In this document: positions 1-10,667 of the stretch, piece after piece | Layout of the letters: every line of letters begins with the position of its first letter | Position numbering within the stretch: position 1 is the stretch's first letter | NCBI GenBank assembly: GCA_039090855.1 | Contig: CM077005.1 | Coordinates: 18,825,921 to 18,889,920, forward strand | Origin: Macrothele yani | Taxonomy: Eukaryota > Arthropoda > Arachnida > Araneae > Macrothelidae | Length of the DNA stretch: 64,000 bases | Reading direction: 5' to 3' | Notes under the pieces: model-generated | What the model was told of the DNA's origin: nothing | The model's input: only the letters and a program-made list of their open reading frames with translations | Databases searched by the model: none | Made by a program: the position numbers and the translations under genes

Positions 1-590
1 GTGTTGTATTCTCAAACAGCCAAATCTTTGCACTTGCATTTTCGTAGAGGTTATTAATAATATTAATGTATGCATCTTCAATACTGCAGGATTTCAGAGC
101 CATTGTAACTGCTGATGGTTTCACCGAATCAAAGGCCTTTTCATAATCGATAACAGCCATGCACAATGGAAGTTCATATTCCCTCGCTCTTTGAATCAGG
201 TCTCTCAATACATGGATATGATCTATAGTGCTGTAGCCACTCCTGAATCCAGCTTGTTCTCTTGGTTGAGCCATGTCTAGTGTTACCTTCAAGCAGTGTG
301 AAAGAACTTTAGTGAAGATTTTATAAACCACTGATAGGTCTGTAGTTCCTGAGATCCTCAATGTCACCGTTTTTATGTAGCAGGATCATTGTAGCATTGT
401 TCTAATCCTCAGGAATATTCCCTTCATTTAAGGCATCAAGTGAAAATTTGGGCGAGTACTGTTTCAATTTCTCTGCTTGCTTCTTGTATGATGTCTACAG
501 TAAGACCATCTTCTCCTGGAGCTTTCCCCCGCTTCATGTTCTTGATTGCATGTGCAACTTCTGCTGGAAGGACGGGAAGAACTGGTACCT
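1..590 (-). pseudogene. RTE-type non-LTR retrotransposon, reverse transcriptase fragment
   Basis: Read on the minus strand this translates to the palm of a non-LTR reverse transcriptase: GKAPGEDGLT near 500-530, then REQAGFRSGYSTIDHIHVL near 200-260, then LCMAVIDYEKAFDSV near 130-175, where the FD of motif A follows. The wording of these motifs matches RTE-clade elements. At least one frame break and one stop near 400 disrupt it, so it is dead. It is cut by the left window edge on its C-terminal side and 5'-truncated near 590, as is usual after aborted target-primed reverse transcription. The catalytic YxDD box would lie off the window. Four other RTE 3' ends occur in the window and none overlaps this portion. 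Confidence 0.8.
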
Positions 591-603
591 TTCATGGTGT
601 ATA

Positions 604-925
604 TTTATACACCCAAAAGTAAAAGTAAAAGATAAAATTTACAACCTAAAATTTAAAACCAAATTTTTTAACAAACAAAATTTTTTAACTAACAATCTGA
701 AGATCATGACGCGCAACGCAGCAATAATGAATTTCAGAAATTACAAACTACAAAGCAGAGACTGAAACAAAAAATTATTATTTAACAAGGACAAAAACTA
801 CAAATTAAACCTCAAAACCCAACAGGCATGAGTAAAAAATAAAATGATAGCAAAACCAGAATGCAGTAATTGTCGAAAATGCCGAGCCTTGGCTTTATCA
901 AGAGGTGTGTCAGAATTTTATGACA
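604..925 (-). mobile_element. Old Penelope-like element tail (relative of the 54.5-59 kb element)
   Basis: This AT-rich stretch aligns by eye to the 3' end of the Penelope-like palindrome at 54513-58971. Both contain GATCA..ACGCGCAACGCAGCA (here 702-722; complement near 58880-58905), a GAGTAAAA-rich tract, and AGCCTTGGCTTTATCAAG (here 884-901; 54676-54693 in the palindrome). The latter, read on the minus strand, is a CTTGAT..AAGCC/GGCTT stem resembling a decayed hammerhead core. There is no coding sequence, so this is a solo tail or heavily 5'-truncated copy. The many differences from the young copy indicate greater age. Confidence 0.6.
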
Positions 926-1239
926 GAGTCACACTAAAATTTAGGTTTTTATTGAGTAAAAGTGCTACAGAAATGCATAAAATCTTGTGAAAAATATAGC
1001 ACTTCATGGTTGTTGTATTCAGCATTTGTGTGGGAAGATTGAGCAGATGACCATCAAAGACTGCTATTGGAGCAGATGACCATCAACCGTTTTGAAATGA
1101 CAACTCAATTAAACAATTTTGGCGGCTGGTTGCACAGGGCTTTCAAATCACTCTGGGAATGTGAAAGCCTTGTACAACTGGGTTAAATTTTAGCAAAGAT
1201 GCTACCCAAACATTATGCAAAAAAAAAAAAAAAAAAAAA
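926..1239. other. No recognisable gene; A-homopolymer
   Basis: Nothing coding or repeated is recognised. Two near copies of GGAGCAGATGACCATCAA lie about 30 bases apart around 1040-1085. A run of about 21 A closes the stretch at 1219-1239. Confidence 0.5.
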
Positions 1240-1990
1240 ATGATTTTGGGAAGAGAACAGTGTGTGCACATGCACCACACTGGAGCAAAACTGGGGTACA
1301 TTGATTTCTGCCACCGTTTCATTGAACTTGGTGCTTAATAAAATTGTCAGAGGAGGGAAATATGGTGGTTTGTTTACAATCTGGGAGGTGGAGGGGGCTC
1401 TGTGTGGTTGAGCTGGTTCCAACAAATCAAGGTTTTGACTAACATGCTGACAAGAGGGTGTATGTATGGTGTAGACCACACAAAGCCATGGATCTCAAAT
1501 GCCAAGTCAAGGTGTTGTAGGCTGAGGGGGTTTCAGGGATGTGTGCCACCTTGGAGTCCTTTGTACCTACTCAGACCACCAGCACTGCGCAGGGCTATGT
1601 TGACATACTTACTAACCACCCACACCTGTTCATGGCTATCCATTTCTTACTAGACAATGCCCTAATTCATTACTCCTGTTTGGTAAAAAACTAGTTGGAG
1701 GAACATCGCAGTGAGTTCACAACCCTCAAATGGCACTCTCACTCTCCTTATTTGGACCCAATTGAGCATCTGCATGATGAAGTAGAGTGATACATTTAAG
1801 CCCAAAGGTCACCACCAGGGAATCTCTGTGCTTTATGGAAAGCTGCCTCTGAGTTATGGTCACAGTACCAACTGAATGTCTCCATCAAGCTGGTAGTGTT
1901 AATGGTACAACATATTGCTGCTGCTGTGAGAGCAAAGATGGGCCCACACATTAGATGGGTGTGTTTTGATAAAGTATCTTTTCTGTGGGC
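1240..1990 (+). pseudogene. Tc1-like transposase relic
   Basis: Conceptual plus-strand translation, with several frame changes, gives the C-terminal half of a Tc1 transposase: AQGYVDILTNHPHLFMAIHF near 1590-1650, LLDNALIHYS near 1650-1680 (second catalytic Asp), then HSPYLDPIEHLHDEVE near 1735-1790 (glutamate of the DDE triad), and a tail rich in AAVRAKMG near 1920-1940. Stops interrupt every part. No terminal inverted repeats were found, so this is an old fragment. It lies immediately upstream of the first visible RPB6 exon. Confidence 0.7.
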
Positions 1991-2103
1991 ACGCATATTT
2001 TTGTCATGTAAGCAAAGTTTTTTTGAGTTTGAGAATTTTGCTAACTTTGATGTACGATGATAATCTTATGCTGTTAAATTAAATCTAAGTGCCTTTTTTT
2101 CAG

Positions 2104-2173
2104 TGCTCCTGCAGATGACTATGAAGAACCAGATGGGGAAGATGAAAATCTTGATGAAATAGAGCAAAATGAG
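2104..2173 (+). CDS. POLR2F: RPB6 exon A (acidic N-terminal tail)
   Basis: The exon follows a T-rich tract ending TTTTTTTCAG and ends GAG|GTATAT. Its first base completes a codon begun in the upstream exon. It encodes APADDYEEPDGEDENLDEIE and QNE, the low-complexity acidic tail that precedes the conserved fold in RPB6 proteins and is disordered in polymerase structures. Sequence alone would not identify it. Its acidity, phase and position before exon B make it the expected N-terminal exon. About 8-12 residues including the start methionine are not seen. Confidence 0.85.
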
Positions 2174-3112
2174 GTATATTTTAATTGTTTAGTACTAATT
2201 GATATATGTTTTCTTAATACAATAGTTAAAGGTAAACAGAACTAAGGTTGCCTCAAATCATCAAAATGCTTGAGCTGTATGAAATGTACCCTTCTTTCCC
2301 CAAAAGAAAGAAAAATAATTTTCAATGCATATAATTTAAGTTACATATTTGTGTACATAAAAAAAATCAAAAGCCATCCTGCTGATTTAATGTAAAAAAG
2401 CAATTTACACTCTTTTTTAAATGGCACTTGGTCATTTATTATTCCTGGTTGAACTAAAGTTTGTGTAAGAAAGGGGGAAGGAATTGAAGAGTTTTGTGGA
2501 GTTCAGTTATTGTTCCGCATCTATCCATCACTGCTCCAGTCTGTATTGTGGGATTGGAGCTGTGATGGATAAATGTGTAGCAGCCTCACTGGTGAGAATA
2601 CAAATGCAGAATGCAAAATGTACAGGGCCCACAAGAAGAGACAAATGCACTATGAATGTTACATAATTGCCCAGTGGTTAGAAAAGACATAACCCTTGCC
2701 AATTAAATGTGTGGCCCATTTGGAAGAACTGCTTTTGCTTGAACGGTTTGTCTACAGGCAGGTGTTCGGTCCATGGCTTGCTCTAGACTTTTACATGGCT
2801 GTCAGTACAAAATATTCTCAGCACTTGTCAGACCACAAGAGCTCCATGCATCGGTCTACTGCATTTGCATTCAGAGCACAATGCCATTCAAATTTGTTTA
2901 CCACTGTGAGCTTCTTTCAGATAGGCAAGCAATAAGCTGTTCTCAGATATTGTTACATCTCCATTTACATGGCTCATGTGCAAGTGGTATGCTTAGCTGA
3001 AATATAGTTGTTGCATTGAGTCTTGCTCTGTGTGCCAAGTCACCCAACAACTGTGCTATTGAATTACACAGTTCTGTATTTAAACAAGAAAGATGACACC
3101 AAATTTTCGGGT
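2174..3112. other. Intron 1, unique-looking sequence
   Basis: No gene, tandem repeat or mobile-element signature was recognised. Short ORFs here lack any family motif. A poly-pyrimidine-poor, AT-rich composition is typical of the intron. Confidence 0.5.
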
Positions 3113-3114
3113 GT

Positions 3115-5223
3115 AATAAGCACGTCTTTTGAATCCGTTCTGACGCAAATTTAAATTTATCAAAGCTATTCAAAGTCAATGGAACCAGTATGGAAAAAAA
3201 TAATATCTGATGGAAGAAAGAAGTTTTTTCAATCGGGTTTTTAATCCCTCAGATATTGCTGTAAATGGGAATCGTGAGCTTCCGCCCTGTGGTTGCAGAC
3301 TTGTGCGTTAAGAAAAACATGAATTTATATGAGAAACATTTTGCACCGGAAACGCTCTCCAACACAGAAATAATTGTTCAAATCTGACTCTTAGAAACAG
3401 ATGTCGACAAAAATAAGATGTGACTTTACCTCCCCTGATGGGAAAACCATGCATTATTTTAGGAAGAAAGTATTCTCAAAAGGTTTTTCCGTATGAGCGG
3501 TATCGGTCCAAGAAAAAAAAATATTAGTAGAGTTTTCAGGAGCCCAGATTTAGCTACAAATACATCAGAAGCAGATATTAACTCTTATGATCCCTGCTGG
3601 CCAAACCATTCTTTACCAAACATTAGAAATTATGTGAAAAATATTTTCCATCAGGTCTTGTAATGTGATACAGGAAGAATTTTTCAAATCAGAGTTTTAG
3701 GAGCAGAAAATGCAATTTATCTTTGTGCGCCCTAGCAGAAAGTCTATGATTTACGTGAAAATTTTGAATTTATAGGAAAAACATTTCACATAGGAAACAC
3801 TATCCAACAAAGAAGGAATTTTTCAAATCGGACTTTTAGAAGTAGAGATATTGACCAAAAGAAGGTATACATCTACGCCCCTGGTGTAGAAACCATGCAT
3901 TATTTCAAGAAGAAAATGTTCCTAAAAGGTTTGTCGACATGAGTAGTATCGGTCTACAAATGACGTTTTTTTCAATCTAGAATTTAGAAGCTCATATTTT
4001 GCTGCAAAAACATCAGAAGCAGAAATTAAGATTTCATGCCACCTGGTGGCCAAACCATTTTTTTTTATACAAAAATTAGAAATTATGTGCAAACGATTTC
4101 CCATCAGGAGCTGTATCCGGTGCAGAAAGAATTTTTCAAATCGAAGATTTAGAAGCAGAGATATAAGAGGAAACACAATTTACCTTTACGACCCCTAGTG
4201 GAAAGTATGAATTGCCGCTCCAGTGGCGCAGTGGTCTAAGGCGCTGGCCTCTGATCATTCGTCCGTAAGGGGTCCGGGTTCGAATCCCGGTCAGGCATGG
4301 ACGTTGTGTTTATCTTACGGCACTGGCTCTCTCCCTTCCCTGGAAACAGTGACCCTAAATTAGGGACGGGCGACTGCTTATAGCCCATTGAGTTGCTCAC
4401 GGTGGTCGTTAAACCTCAAAAAAAAAAAAAAAAAAGTATGAATTACTTGAAAATTTTAAAATTATATGAAACACATGTCACACTGGAAACACTATCCAAC
4501 AAAGAAGGAATTTTTCAAATCTGACCCCTAGAAGTAGAGATATTGACAAAAATAAGATATACATCTATGACCCCCTGGCGGAGAAACTGTTGAATATTTT
4601 AGGAAGAAAATATTCCAAAAAGGTTTATCGGTGTGAGTGGCATCAGTCCACGAAATAATTTTTTTCAATCGATAATTTAGAAGCTCAGATTCCATGGCAA
4701 ATACGTCAGAAGCAAAAATTAACACTTACGCCCCTGGTAGCCAAAAGTATTCTTTACCAAAAATTCGAAATTATATGCAACAGATTTTCCATCAGGAGAT
4801 GTGTCCACTGAAAAAAAATAATTTCAAATCTGAGTTTTAGAAGAAGAGTTATCGGGGAAAATGTAATTTACTTTTACGTCCCCTAGCGGGAAAATCTATG
4901 CGTAATTTGAAAAAGAAACTGTATCTAAAATACTCTTCGACATAAATGGAATCGAAAGATAAAATAATTTTTTCAATCGGATGCTTAGAAGCAAATATGT
5001 GGAATAAAACGTAATTTTGAATTCAACATTATCTGCATTTATGCCCTCTAGCGGCGAAATTGTACATCATAAAAAATAAATAAAGGATCAACATTCGCAT
5101 ATTTCAAGCTTCCAAATACAAAAAGAATGTTTCAAATCGGACTAATAGTTGCAGAGGGTACATACGGACGGACGGACAAACCAATAACATAAGCACGATC
5201 TTTTTTTTACAAAAGACGTGCTA
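3115..5223 (+). mobile_element. Tandem-monomer element, copy A
   Basis: About a dozen diverged monomers of 140-165 bp, each carrying TTTTTCAAATCGG, then TTAGAAGCAGA, then a CGCCCC(C)TAGCGG-like box, then AAACCATGC or AAAGTCTATGA. Three monomer types alternate (starts near 3371, 3826 and 4509 after removing the SINE; repeat of about 455 bp). The right end has a GGACGGACGGAC run (5166-5177) and a hairpin AAGCACG...CGTGCT (5191-5222). The left end starts AAGCACGTCTTTTG (3118-3131), inverted relative to the right tip. It encodes no protein, so it must be non-autonomous. Copy B is at 43835-45012. Superfamily unknown. Confidence 0.65.
4214..4432 (+). mobile_element. tRNA-derived SINE, full length, with 12-bp target-site duplication
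   Basis: A tRNA-like head carries an A box (TGGCGCAGTGG, 4223-4233) and a perfect B box (GGTTCGAATCC, near 4278-4288), the RNA polymerase III internal promoter. A family body follows (GACCCTAAATTAGGGACGGG, then GAGTTGCTCACGGTGGTCG), then poly(A). It is flanked by AAAGTATGAATT at 4202-4213 and 4433-4444. It sits inside the tandem-monomer element and so is younger than it. Confidence 0.92.
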
Positions 5224-5225
5224 AA

Positions 5226-5560
5226 AATAGATGGATTCTTAGCCTTCTGCTTTGTAAAGACCTCTGAGATCCACCAAAACAGCACAGGCTAAATGTATAG
5301 CTCAGTCCCAGGGGTTTATTTCTTATCTTACATTGCAGCATCTTTTTTGCTGATAATTCATACTATAGTAGTGTTCTGCTGTTACTTCTTGGGTTCAATT
5401 CCAGTTTGGGTCTTATATTAAGTCTATACATAAGTTTCTGGCACTCCGTGTAGGGGGGCTGCAAAAGTAAAACAGTTGAATTGTCAGGATATTATGCTGT
5501 GGGGTTAGGTGGCAACATTGTGTCAAACAACACATGAGATCAGTTGAGCAAGAACATGAT
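5226..5560. other. Intron 1, no recognisable feature
   Basis: AT-rich DNA between the tandem-monomer element and the mariner relic. The GGTTCAATTCC at 5393-5403 resembles a pol III B box, but no A box or tRNA fold precedes it. Confidence 0.4.
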
Positions 5561-5577
5561 GAATGACAAGGTAGGTA

Positions 5578-5885
5578 TTTATATCTGTTGTTCATGTTTA
5601 AACTCAGGAAAATTGCTGCAGAAGCATAAAATTGGATTTGTTTGGCACATGGTGGGAAAGCTGTAGGTGCAAGCACATGTTGTGAGTGGCTTGTAAAGTT
5701 TAGAAGTGGTGATTGCAGCATGGAGGACAAGCAGCATAGCAAACGACGGAAGGGGATGCAGAGCCCAGATTTTCATCTCCTTCAGTCACGCAAAGCACAA
5801 ACATGCTTTGATGATTTAATGCAACTTGCCTGTGTAAGTACACCTATGGTGAACCACAAAACATTAGAAACTTATTCCTACACCT
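5578..5885 (+). pseudogene. mariner transposase N-terminal fragment
   Basis: One plus-strand frame with a single stop (TAA near 5628) reads LLFMFKLRKIAAEA, then AVGASTCCEWLVKFRSGDCS and MEDKQHSKR. This is the paired helix-turn-helix DNA-binding region of mariner transposases, where the family has W(F/L)xxFxxGDxxxEDKxRSGR. The catalytic domain is absent and the frame ends at 5884. No TIR was identified. Confidence 0.65.
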
Positions 5886-5889
5886 AATG

Positions 5890-7150
5890 TTTCTACTTCA
5901 TTAGAAGTTACTTTTGTAATGGATACTAACACAAGTAGATTGTAGATGTACTGGCTGTACTTTGGCAAAATCTCGATGTTTTTTGACAAATTGTTGGGTC
6001 CTCAGTATGAATGTGTTGTTGATATGTCGAGATGAGTTGTTTTAGGAAAAGAGGAAAGTAGATGCTATTGTGTACTTGTCTAGACACAACATTAGAATTG
6101 AATAGTTTATGAATTTACACTTTAAATGTAAAATTGATAGAAATTATTTTATTTGGAATTTTTTATTACCACAATAAGGGTGTTTTTGGCAAAAAATTTG
6201 ATTGCTTTCTCCATTGTCACTGGTTGTGGTAGTCTGCCAGTGTTTCAGAGCCAATCAGAATTCAGAAAACTCAACTAACATAGTTGTGTGTAGATCTAAG
6301 TGTTATACTGTATTTAGAGTTTTTATAAGATTTTGAATGTTTTTACCCCCACCATTTGTTTATAATGATGCAAAAAAAAAAATTAAATTTTTTTAATAAA
6401 ATTTATTCAAGGCATACTACAGAAGTGCTAAAACCAAAACTGTTGTGAAAGTGATGGTGTAATGCAAGGTAGTCTAAGTCTTCTGGGTCATGATTCCACA
6501 GTTCCAGAAATGGTCAAGGGTGTAGTGCACTGAATGTGGGAAAAGGAAATTTCTCTGGTTTTGGAAAGAGAAGTTTCCATGGCTTTTGTATAAAAGTGGT
6601 GTAGCAAGGTGTTCCTTTTGTCTGCTATTGCTATTCAAAACAGTTTTGTGTTGCAGTTTATGCCATGTTGTTGACTTTAAAGAACCTTTTGCATGAAACT
6701 TTAAGTTTCACAGTTTGTCAGGCTGACATATTAATTGAGAAGAAGCATTAAATGCTCAGGAACTTTCAGAAATAGTGCACGTGCAAAGTATGTTAACATG
6801 ATGTATGGGAAAATGTTTGTTTATTTAAGAAATAGGTTTTTACATATATTGCCATAAACAGCAAGCTTTTCACTAACATGAAAAACCTTGTTGAATTGAC
6901 AGATATATTCAGTGTTAATGTTTTAGATGAATACATAAGCAACATTCAGTGTAAACAATTCATACACCACATAGCCTATTATGTATCTAGGAAAGAGTAT
7001 TTTTGCTGATGTCAGAGTCAAAATTCATTTCCATTTTATTTTTAGATGGCTCAACTGACTTGTCAGAAACTGAAGAATGTAGATAAATGATTGCGGTATC
7101 AAACAGTTCTTGGCTATTACTGTCTTGGAAATTAGTACTACTTCTGGCTA
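5890..7150. other. Intron 1, no recognisable gene
   Basis: AT-rich sequence with homopolymers (A-rich run near 6371-6380). No open frame longer than 60 codons carries a family motif. Confidence 0.5.
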
Positions 7151-7151
7151 T

Positions 7152-7340
7152 CTAGGTTAGAGTTGACAAAAGACTGAAGAAGTACATATGGGTTAAAAAA
7201 AAAAAAAGTCTTGTTAGTACATATGGGTTAAAAAAAAAAAAGTCTTGTTAGTACATATGGGTTAAAAAAAAAAAAGTCTAGGTTAGAGTTGACAAAAGAC
7301 TGAAGAAGTACATATGGGTTAAAAAAAAAAAGTCTTGTTG
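7152..7340 (+). repeat. Minisatellite with a 126-bp segmental duplication
   Basis: The unit GTACATATGGGTT-A(10-13)-GTCTTGTTA of about 36 bp is repeated four times between 7182 and 7335. The segment beginning CTAGGTTAGAGTTGACAAAA occurs at 7152 and again at 7278, so an outer 126-bp duplication encloses the inner repeats. Near-identity of units suggests recent slippage. Confidence 0.85.
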
Positions 7341-7349
7341 CACCTTTCA

Positions 7350-8220
7350 TGATTGGGGGTGTTGGTTTGGCCACACAAAAATCATAGATCATGTAGAACT
7401 TTTAACAACTATACACTGTGTAACCTAGAAGTTACAATTCAGTATTCTCAAATCATTTAAAGGGGTACCATACATAAATTGAAGAAATTTATCATCAAAT
7501 TATTTAGAGTACCTATACATTAAGGAGATTGATTGCTGCCATATTGCAAACAAACTTATAACATATTCAGTAAAAATCGACAGCGGTTAACAGAAACTAT
7601 AGGAATGCTATCAACAAAAACAATGCTAAAATTACATCTAGTGTAAATTAGGTAGCCATTATTGAAGTGAGGACCATTCAAGTTGTAATTGAAGATTGGA
7701 GTCCTAGTAATGATCGCAAAAACACATGTAACTACGAAAAGGAAACTGACAGCAGCAAACTAAAAGACATGAAGAAATTGTGATCTTTGTTGAACCCTTC
7801 ATCTTCTGTGTGACTTTGTTGCCATTCAAGATGCTATCTTTGGTGATATAAAAGATTGAGTTACTAATGAGCCAAGTGCAGTTTGCATCAACAAGACATT
7901 AGCCAGTCTTCAAGAACCCAAAAGCAATTAAGAGCCAATGGAAGATTCGATTTGTGATTTAATAATATGTATAATAATTGCTGCTGCCCAGTGATTAAGC
8001 TACGATCGTTATTTTCGCAAAATGCAATGAATTAATCTAAAATGCGCGAGAAAATTAGCGTCCTGTAGCAAAATGGCGCCAGACATGTAAATATCACAGA
8101 GGCGATTGTGTTCAGAAATTTCCGAAAATTTGAACTCCCATAGTCCAGGGGGAAAATGAAAATTCTGCCGCTAATTCATGGGTAAAAGTATTCCGTCGTC
8201 CATTGTTCGGTCTGACGGTG
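7350..8220. other. Intron 1, no recognisable gene
   Basis: Nothing coding is recognised. The last 200 bases are unusually CpG-bearing for this region (CGATCG, GCGCGAG, GGCGCC) and lead into the CpG-rich minisatellite, so they may belong to the same repeat unit. Confidence 0.4.
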
Positions 8221-8225
8221 TCGTG

Positions 8226-8487
8226 ACTATTCGTCGTGCGTCAGTTCCGCCTACTACGACAATTCGTCGCACATTAGTTCCGCCTACTACGACGATTCGT
8301 CGCACGTCAGTTCCGCTTACTATGACAATTCGTCGCACGTCAGTTCTGTCCGCTACGATGATTCGTAGCGCGTCAGTTCCGTCCACTACGACTATTCATA
8401 CCTTGTCAGTTCCGTCCACTACGACTATTCATACCTTGTCAGTTCCGTCCACTACAACGATTCATAGCGCGTCAGTTCGTCGACACA
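8226..8487 (+). repeat. 33-bp CpG-rich minisatellite, about eight units
   Basis: Units of 33 bp run as (A/C)ATTCGTCG-CACGTCAGTTCCG-CCTACTACGA and variants. In the plus frame each unit reads as 11 residues of the form TIRRTSVPPTT. As 33 is a multiple of three, a stop-free unit stays open for the whole array on both strands, which explains the overlapping ORFs of 109 and 71 codons. The last units switch to TIHTLSVPSTT. No start context, splice logic or homology supports a protein. Confidence 0.85.
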
Positions 8488-8489
8488 AA

Positions 8490-9170
8490 GAGGCTAAATT
8501 TCTTTAGCATTTTGCTACAACTTTTTCCTTCATTTTAGCATTTTTGCTACAGCATTTTTTGGGCCGGCTTAAACTCTGCTGCTGCCTGAAATGTTAAAAG
8601 GACATAAGTTTAAAACAAACAGAAATATAATAAAGGGATAGAGATCGTAAAGAAACACTTTTTTTCTTTTAGCCCAGTTTCAGATGATATATTCACAGCT
8701 CTGTCAGTATTTGATACATTCCCGTGACCAAAACCTGTAGAAAGCTTTGTCATAAAATAACTGGTTTTTCACTATATGGCCATTCTGCAAGTCAGCAACA
8801 AAGATGACATTGACATAATTGAGAAAGTGTTAGATGCATAGTATGAGTCCATAGTGTGTTCTAAAGGTTTGTCATTGAAGGATTTATTGGCAAAAGCAGT
8901 GTCACACAGTGATATTTTCTCCGTTCTCTTGTAACTCCTGAAAATTACTTCTATGTCTATGTTATAAGTGTCCAGATCTAGCTGTGAGGGGGTTTAGCCA
9001 GATGAACATGGCAAAAAAATTAATTCAAGGTCATCTTGAGAAAGTGAAAGTTTGCATGATCTTGTGATTGTCAGTCTTACCAACTCTTTCCCTAGCACAA
9101 TTTAAACCTGAGAGTGGCATAGATAAGTTTTATTTGAATGCAAAAATTGCTAGACTTGTTCAAGTGTATG
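8490..9170. other. Intron 1, no recognisable feature
   Basis: AT-rich, with TTTTGCTACA repeated twice near 8508-8552. Otherwise nothing is seen. Confidence 0.4.
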
Positions 9171-9176
9171 AATGTC

Positions 9177-9470
9177 CCGTGTTCATATCTAAGGGGAAAT
9201 GGAATTGATACATTTAAGTTCTCATGGGCTTGTGTGATATAATGTGTATTATCATATTTCTTCCTTTGTTTGTCAAGATATTGCTGTACACACAATTAGT
9301 TTTTATGTTATGCTTGATGAAGTCCTGTGTTCATGTCTAAGGGGAAATGGAATTGATACATTTAAGTTATCATGGGCTTATGTGATATAGTGTGTAATCA
9401 TATTTCTTCCTTTGTCAAGATATTGCTGTACACACAATTATTTTTTGTGTTATGATGCTTGATGAATTTC
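9177..9470 (+). repeat. Tandem duplication of about 147 bp
   Basis: The block starting at 9177 (GTGTTCATATCTAAGGGGAA) is repeated from 9325 with a few substitutions and short indels. Both copies share TGATACATTTAAGTT, TCATATTTCTTCCTTTG and ATTGCTGTACACACAATTA. Two copies only; no coding content. Confidence 0.88.
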
Positions 9471-9804
9471 TTTAATATCGATGTACTCAGGGTCTTATAT
9501 CTGATAATAATTCAGTGTGTATTTTTTAAATCAAAATGTGATGCTGATGCTTGTGCACACTGATGCCTCTCTTATTGCCCTGGAGAAAAATTAGTCATAG
9601 CATTAAACAAAAACTTGCAAATTGACCAGATCTGAGATTGAATATGTAACTGTCCATTAGGCAACTGTACTACAGTCATGCTGATACTTTCCTGCCTGGT
9701 GGTGAGCCTGCACGAAAAACTTCAAGCACTGGTTTGAACTGTTTTAAACTTATGATTGTGACACAAACTTTTATGTTTTCTGCCATTTGTAAATGGGTAA
9801 CTTT
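9471..9804. other. Intron 1, no recognisable feature
   Basis: No feature recognised between the tandem duplication and the SINE. Confidence 0.4.
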
Positions 9805-9986
9805 AATTCGAGATGGGTCTGGGTTCGAATCCTGGTGAGGCATGGATGTTGTGTTTGTCTTACGGCGCTGGCTCTCTCCCTTACCTGGAACCAGTTACCC
9901 TAAATTAGGGACGGGCGACTTTATAGCCCACTAAGTTGCTCACGGTGGTCGTAAAACCTCCAATAAAAAAAAAATTAAAAAAAATG
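9805..9986 (+). mobile_element. tRNA-derived SINE, 5'-truncated
   Basis: It enters the family consensus just before the B box (GGTTCGAATCC near 9832-9842), so the A box is missing. The body with CCTGGAACCAGT, ACCCTAAATTAGGGACGGG and GTTGCTCACGGTGGTCG is well kept, and a short A-rich tail follows. Without the A box it should be transcriptionally inert. Confidence 0.85.
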
Positions 9987-9989
9987 GGT

Positions 9990-10539
9990 TACTCAAAAAT
10001 CGTTGATTAACAACATCAACAAAAATGTTAAAATTTCAGTTTTTCTGTGAGTGTAACATGTGCAAAAACTCATCTAAGATTTTTGTGCCAAAATTACTTG
10101 GTACAAACAAGTCAGATTAGAAAGCTGAAGCATATTGCAGTACCCAGAAGTTGAACCTTATTCTTGAAATGGCTGTAGTTGGGTTTAATCTGACTGCTTG
10201 TGTGAGTGGCACAGTTAATGAAGTTACGTGGGTGTATGAATTAAGAAGTGGAAAGGAAAAAAATTGGTACTTGAGAAGTTCTCTTTGCTATTTCTTTCAG
10301 ACTTTGCAAGCAGATGTTGCACCTCATTTTTCATGCCATCAGAGCTTTAAAATTTTGAAATTTGGGAACCACCAGAGAGTGAGATGAAACAGCAAACTTA
10401 CTGTTCTTAGTGCAAAAATTCCTGTGCATATGATGACTTTTATGTTCTTAGGGTTTTAAAGGAAATATAACTGTCATATTGTAATTCAGAAATGAACTGT
10501 AATTGATAGCATTCATTATTTTCAACTTTTCTTTCCCAG
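9990..10539. other. Intron 1 distal end
   Basis: No mobile element or gene recognised. The last bases supply the pyrimidine tract and AG acceptor of RPB6 exon B. Confidence 0.5.
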
Positions 10540-10667
10540 GAGGATAATATTGATATATTGATGGCAAGTGAAGCCCAGCCCCTGCAAAACCAGAAACGAA
10601 TAACTACGCAGTACATGACAAAATATGAGAGAGCTAGAGTTTTAGGCACCAGAGCCTTGCAAATTGC
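10540..10667 (+). CDS. POLR2F: RPB6 exon B (start of conserved domain)
   Basis: Acceptor TTTCCCAG and donor GC|GTAAGT frame 128 bases. It begins with EDNIDIL, matching the E-N-(V/I)-E-I-L segment of other RPB6 proteins, and continues [19 protein letters not shown] and GTRALQI. The latter two blocks are the family signature helix that packs against the polymerase clamp and assembly platform. The last two bases (GC) are completed by the first base of exon C to give alanine. The exon is phase-compatible with both neighbours. Confidence 0.97.

Noticed and set aside
1000..2103. First RPB6 exon with the start codon inside the window
   Set aside because: No ATG-led acidic segment with a donor in the right phase was seen upstream of 2104; the stretch is mostly a Tc1 relic.
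4214..4290. Functional tRNA genes
   Set aside because: The tRNA-like segments with A and B boxes are heads of SINEs: the cloverleaf 3' half is followed by SINE body, not by an acceptor stem and terminator.
3115..5223. Helitron
   Set aside because: The right end has a hairpin and CTAA, but the hairpin includes the CT, the flank is not clearly A|T, and the left tip is an inverted repeat, which Helitrons lack.
5393..5403. B box GGTTCAATTCC as part of another SINE
   Set aside because: No A box at the right distance, no tail and no shared body.
7182..7335. CRISPR-like array or other spacer system in repeated blocks
   Set aside because: The intervals are homopolymer A of drifting length; this is slippage, and the genome is eukaryotic.
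8171..8507. Overlapping 109- and 71-codon ORFs as genes
   Set aside because: They are both strands of a 33-bp minisatellite.
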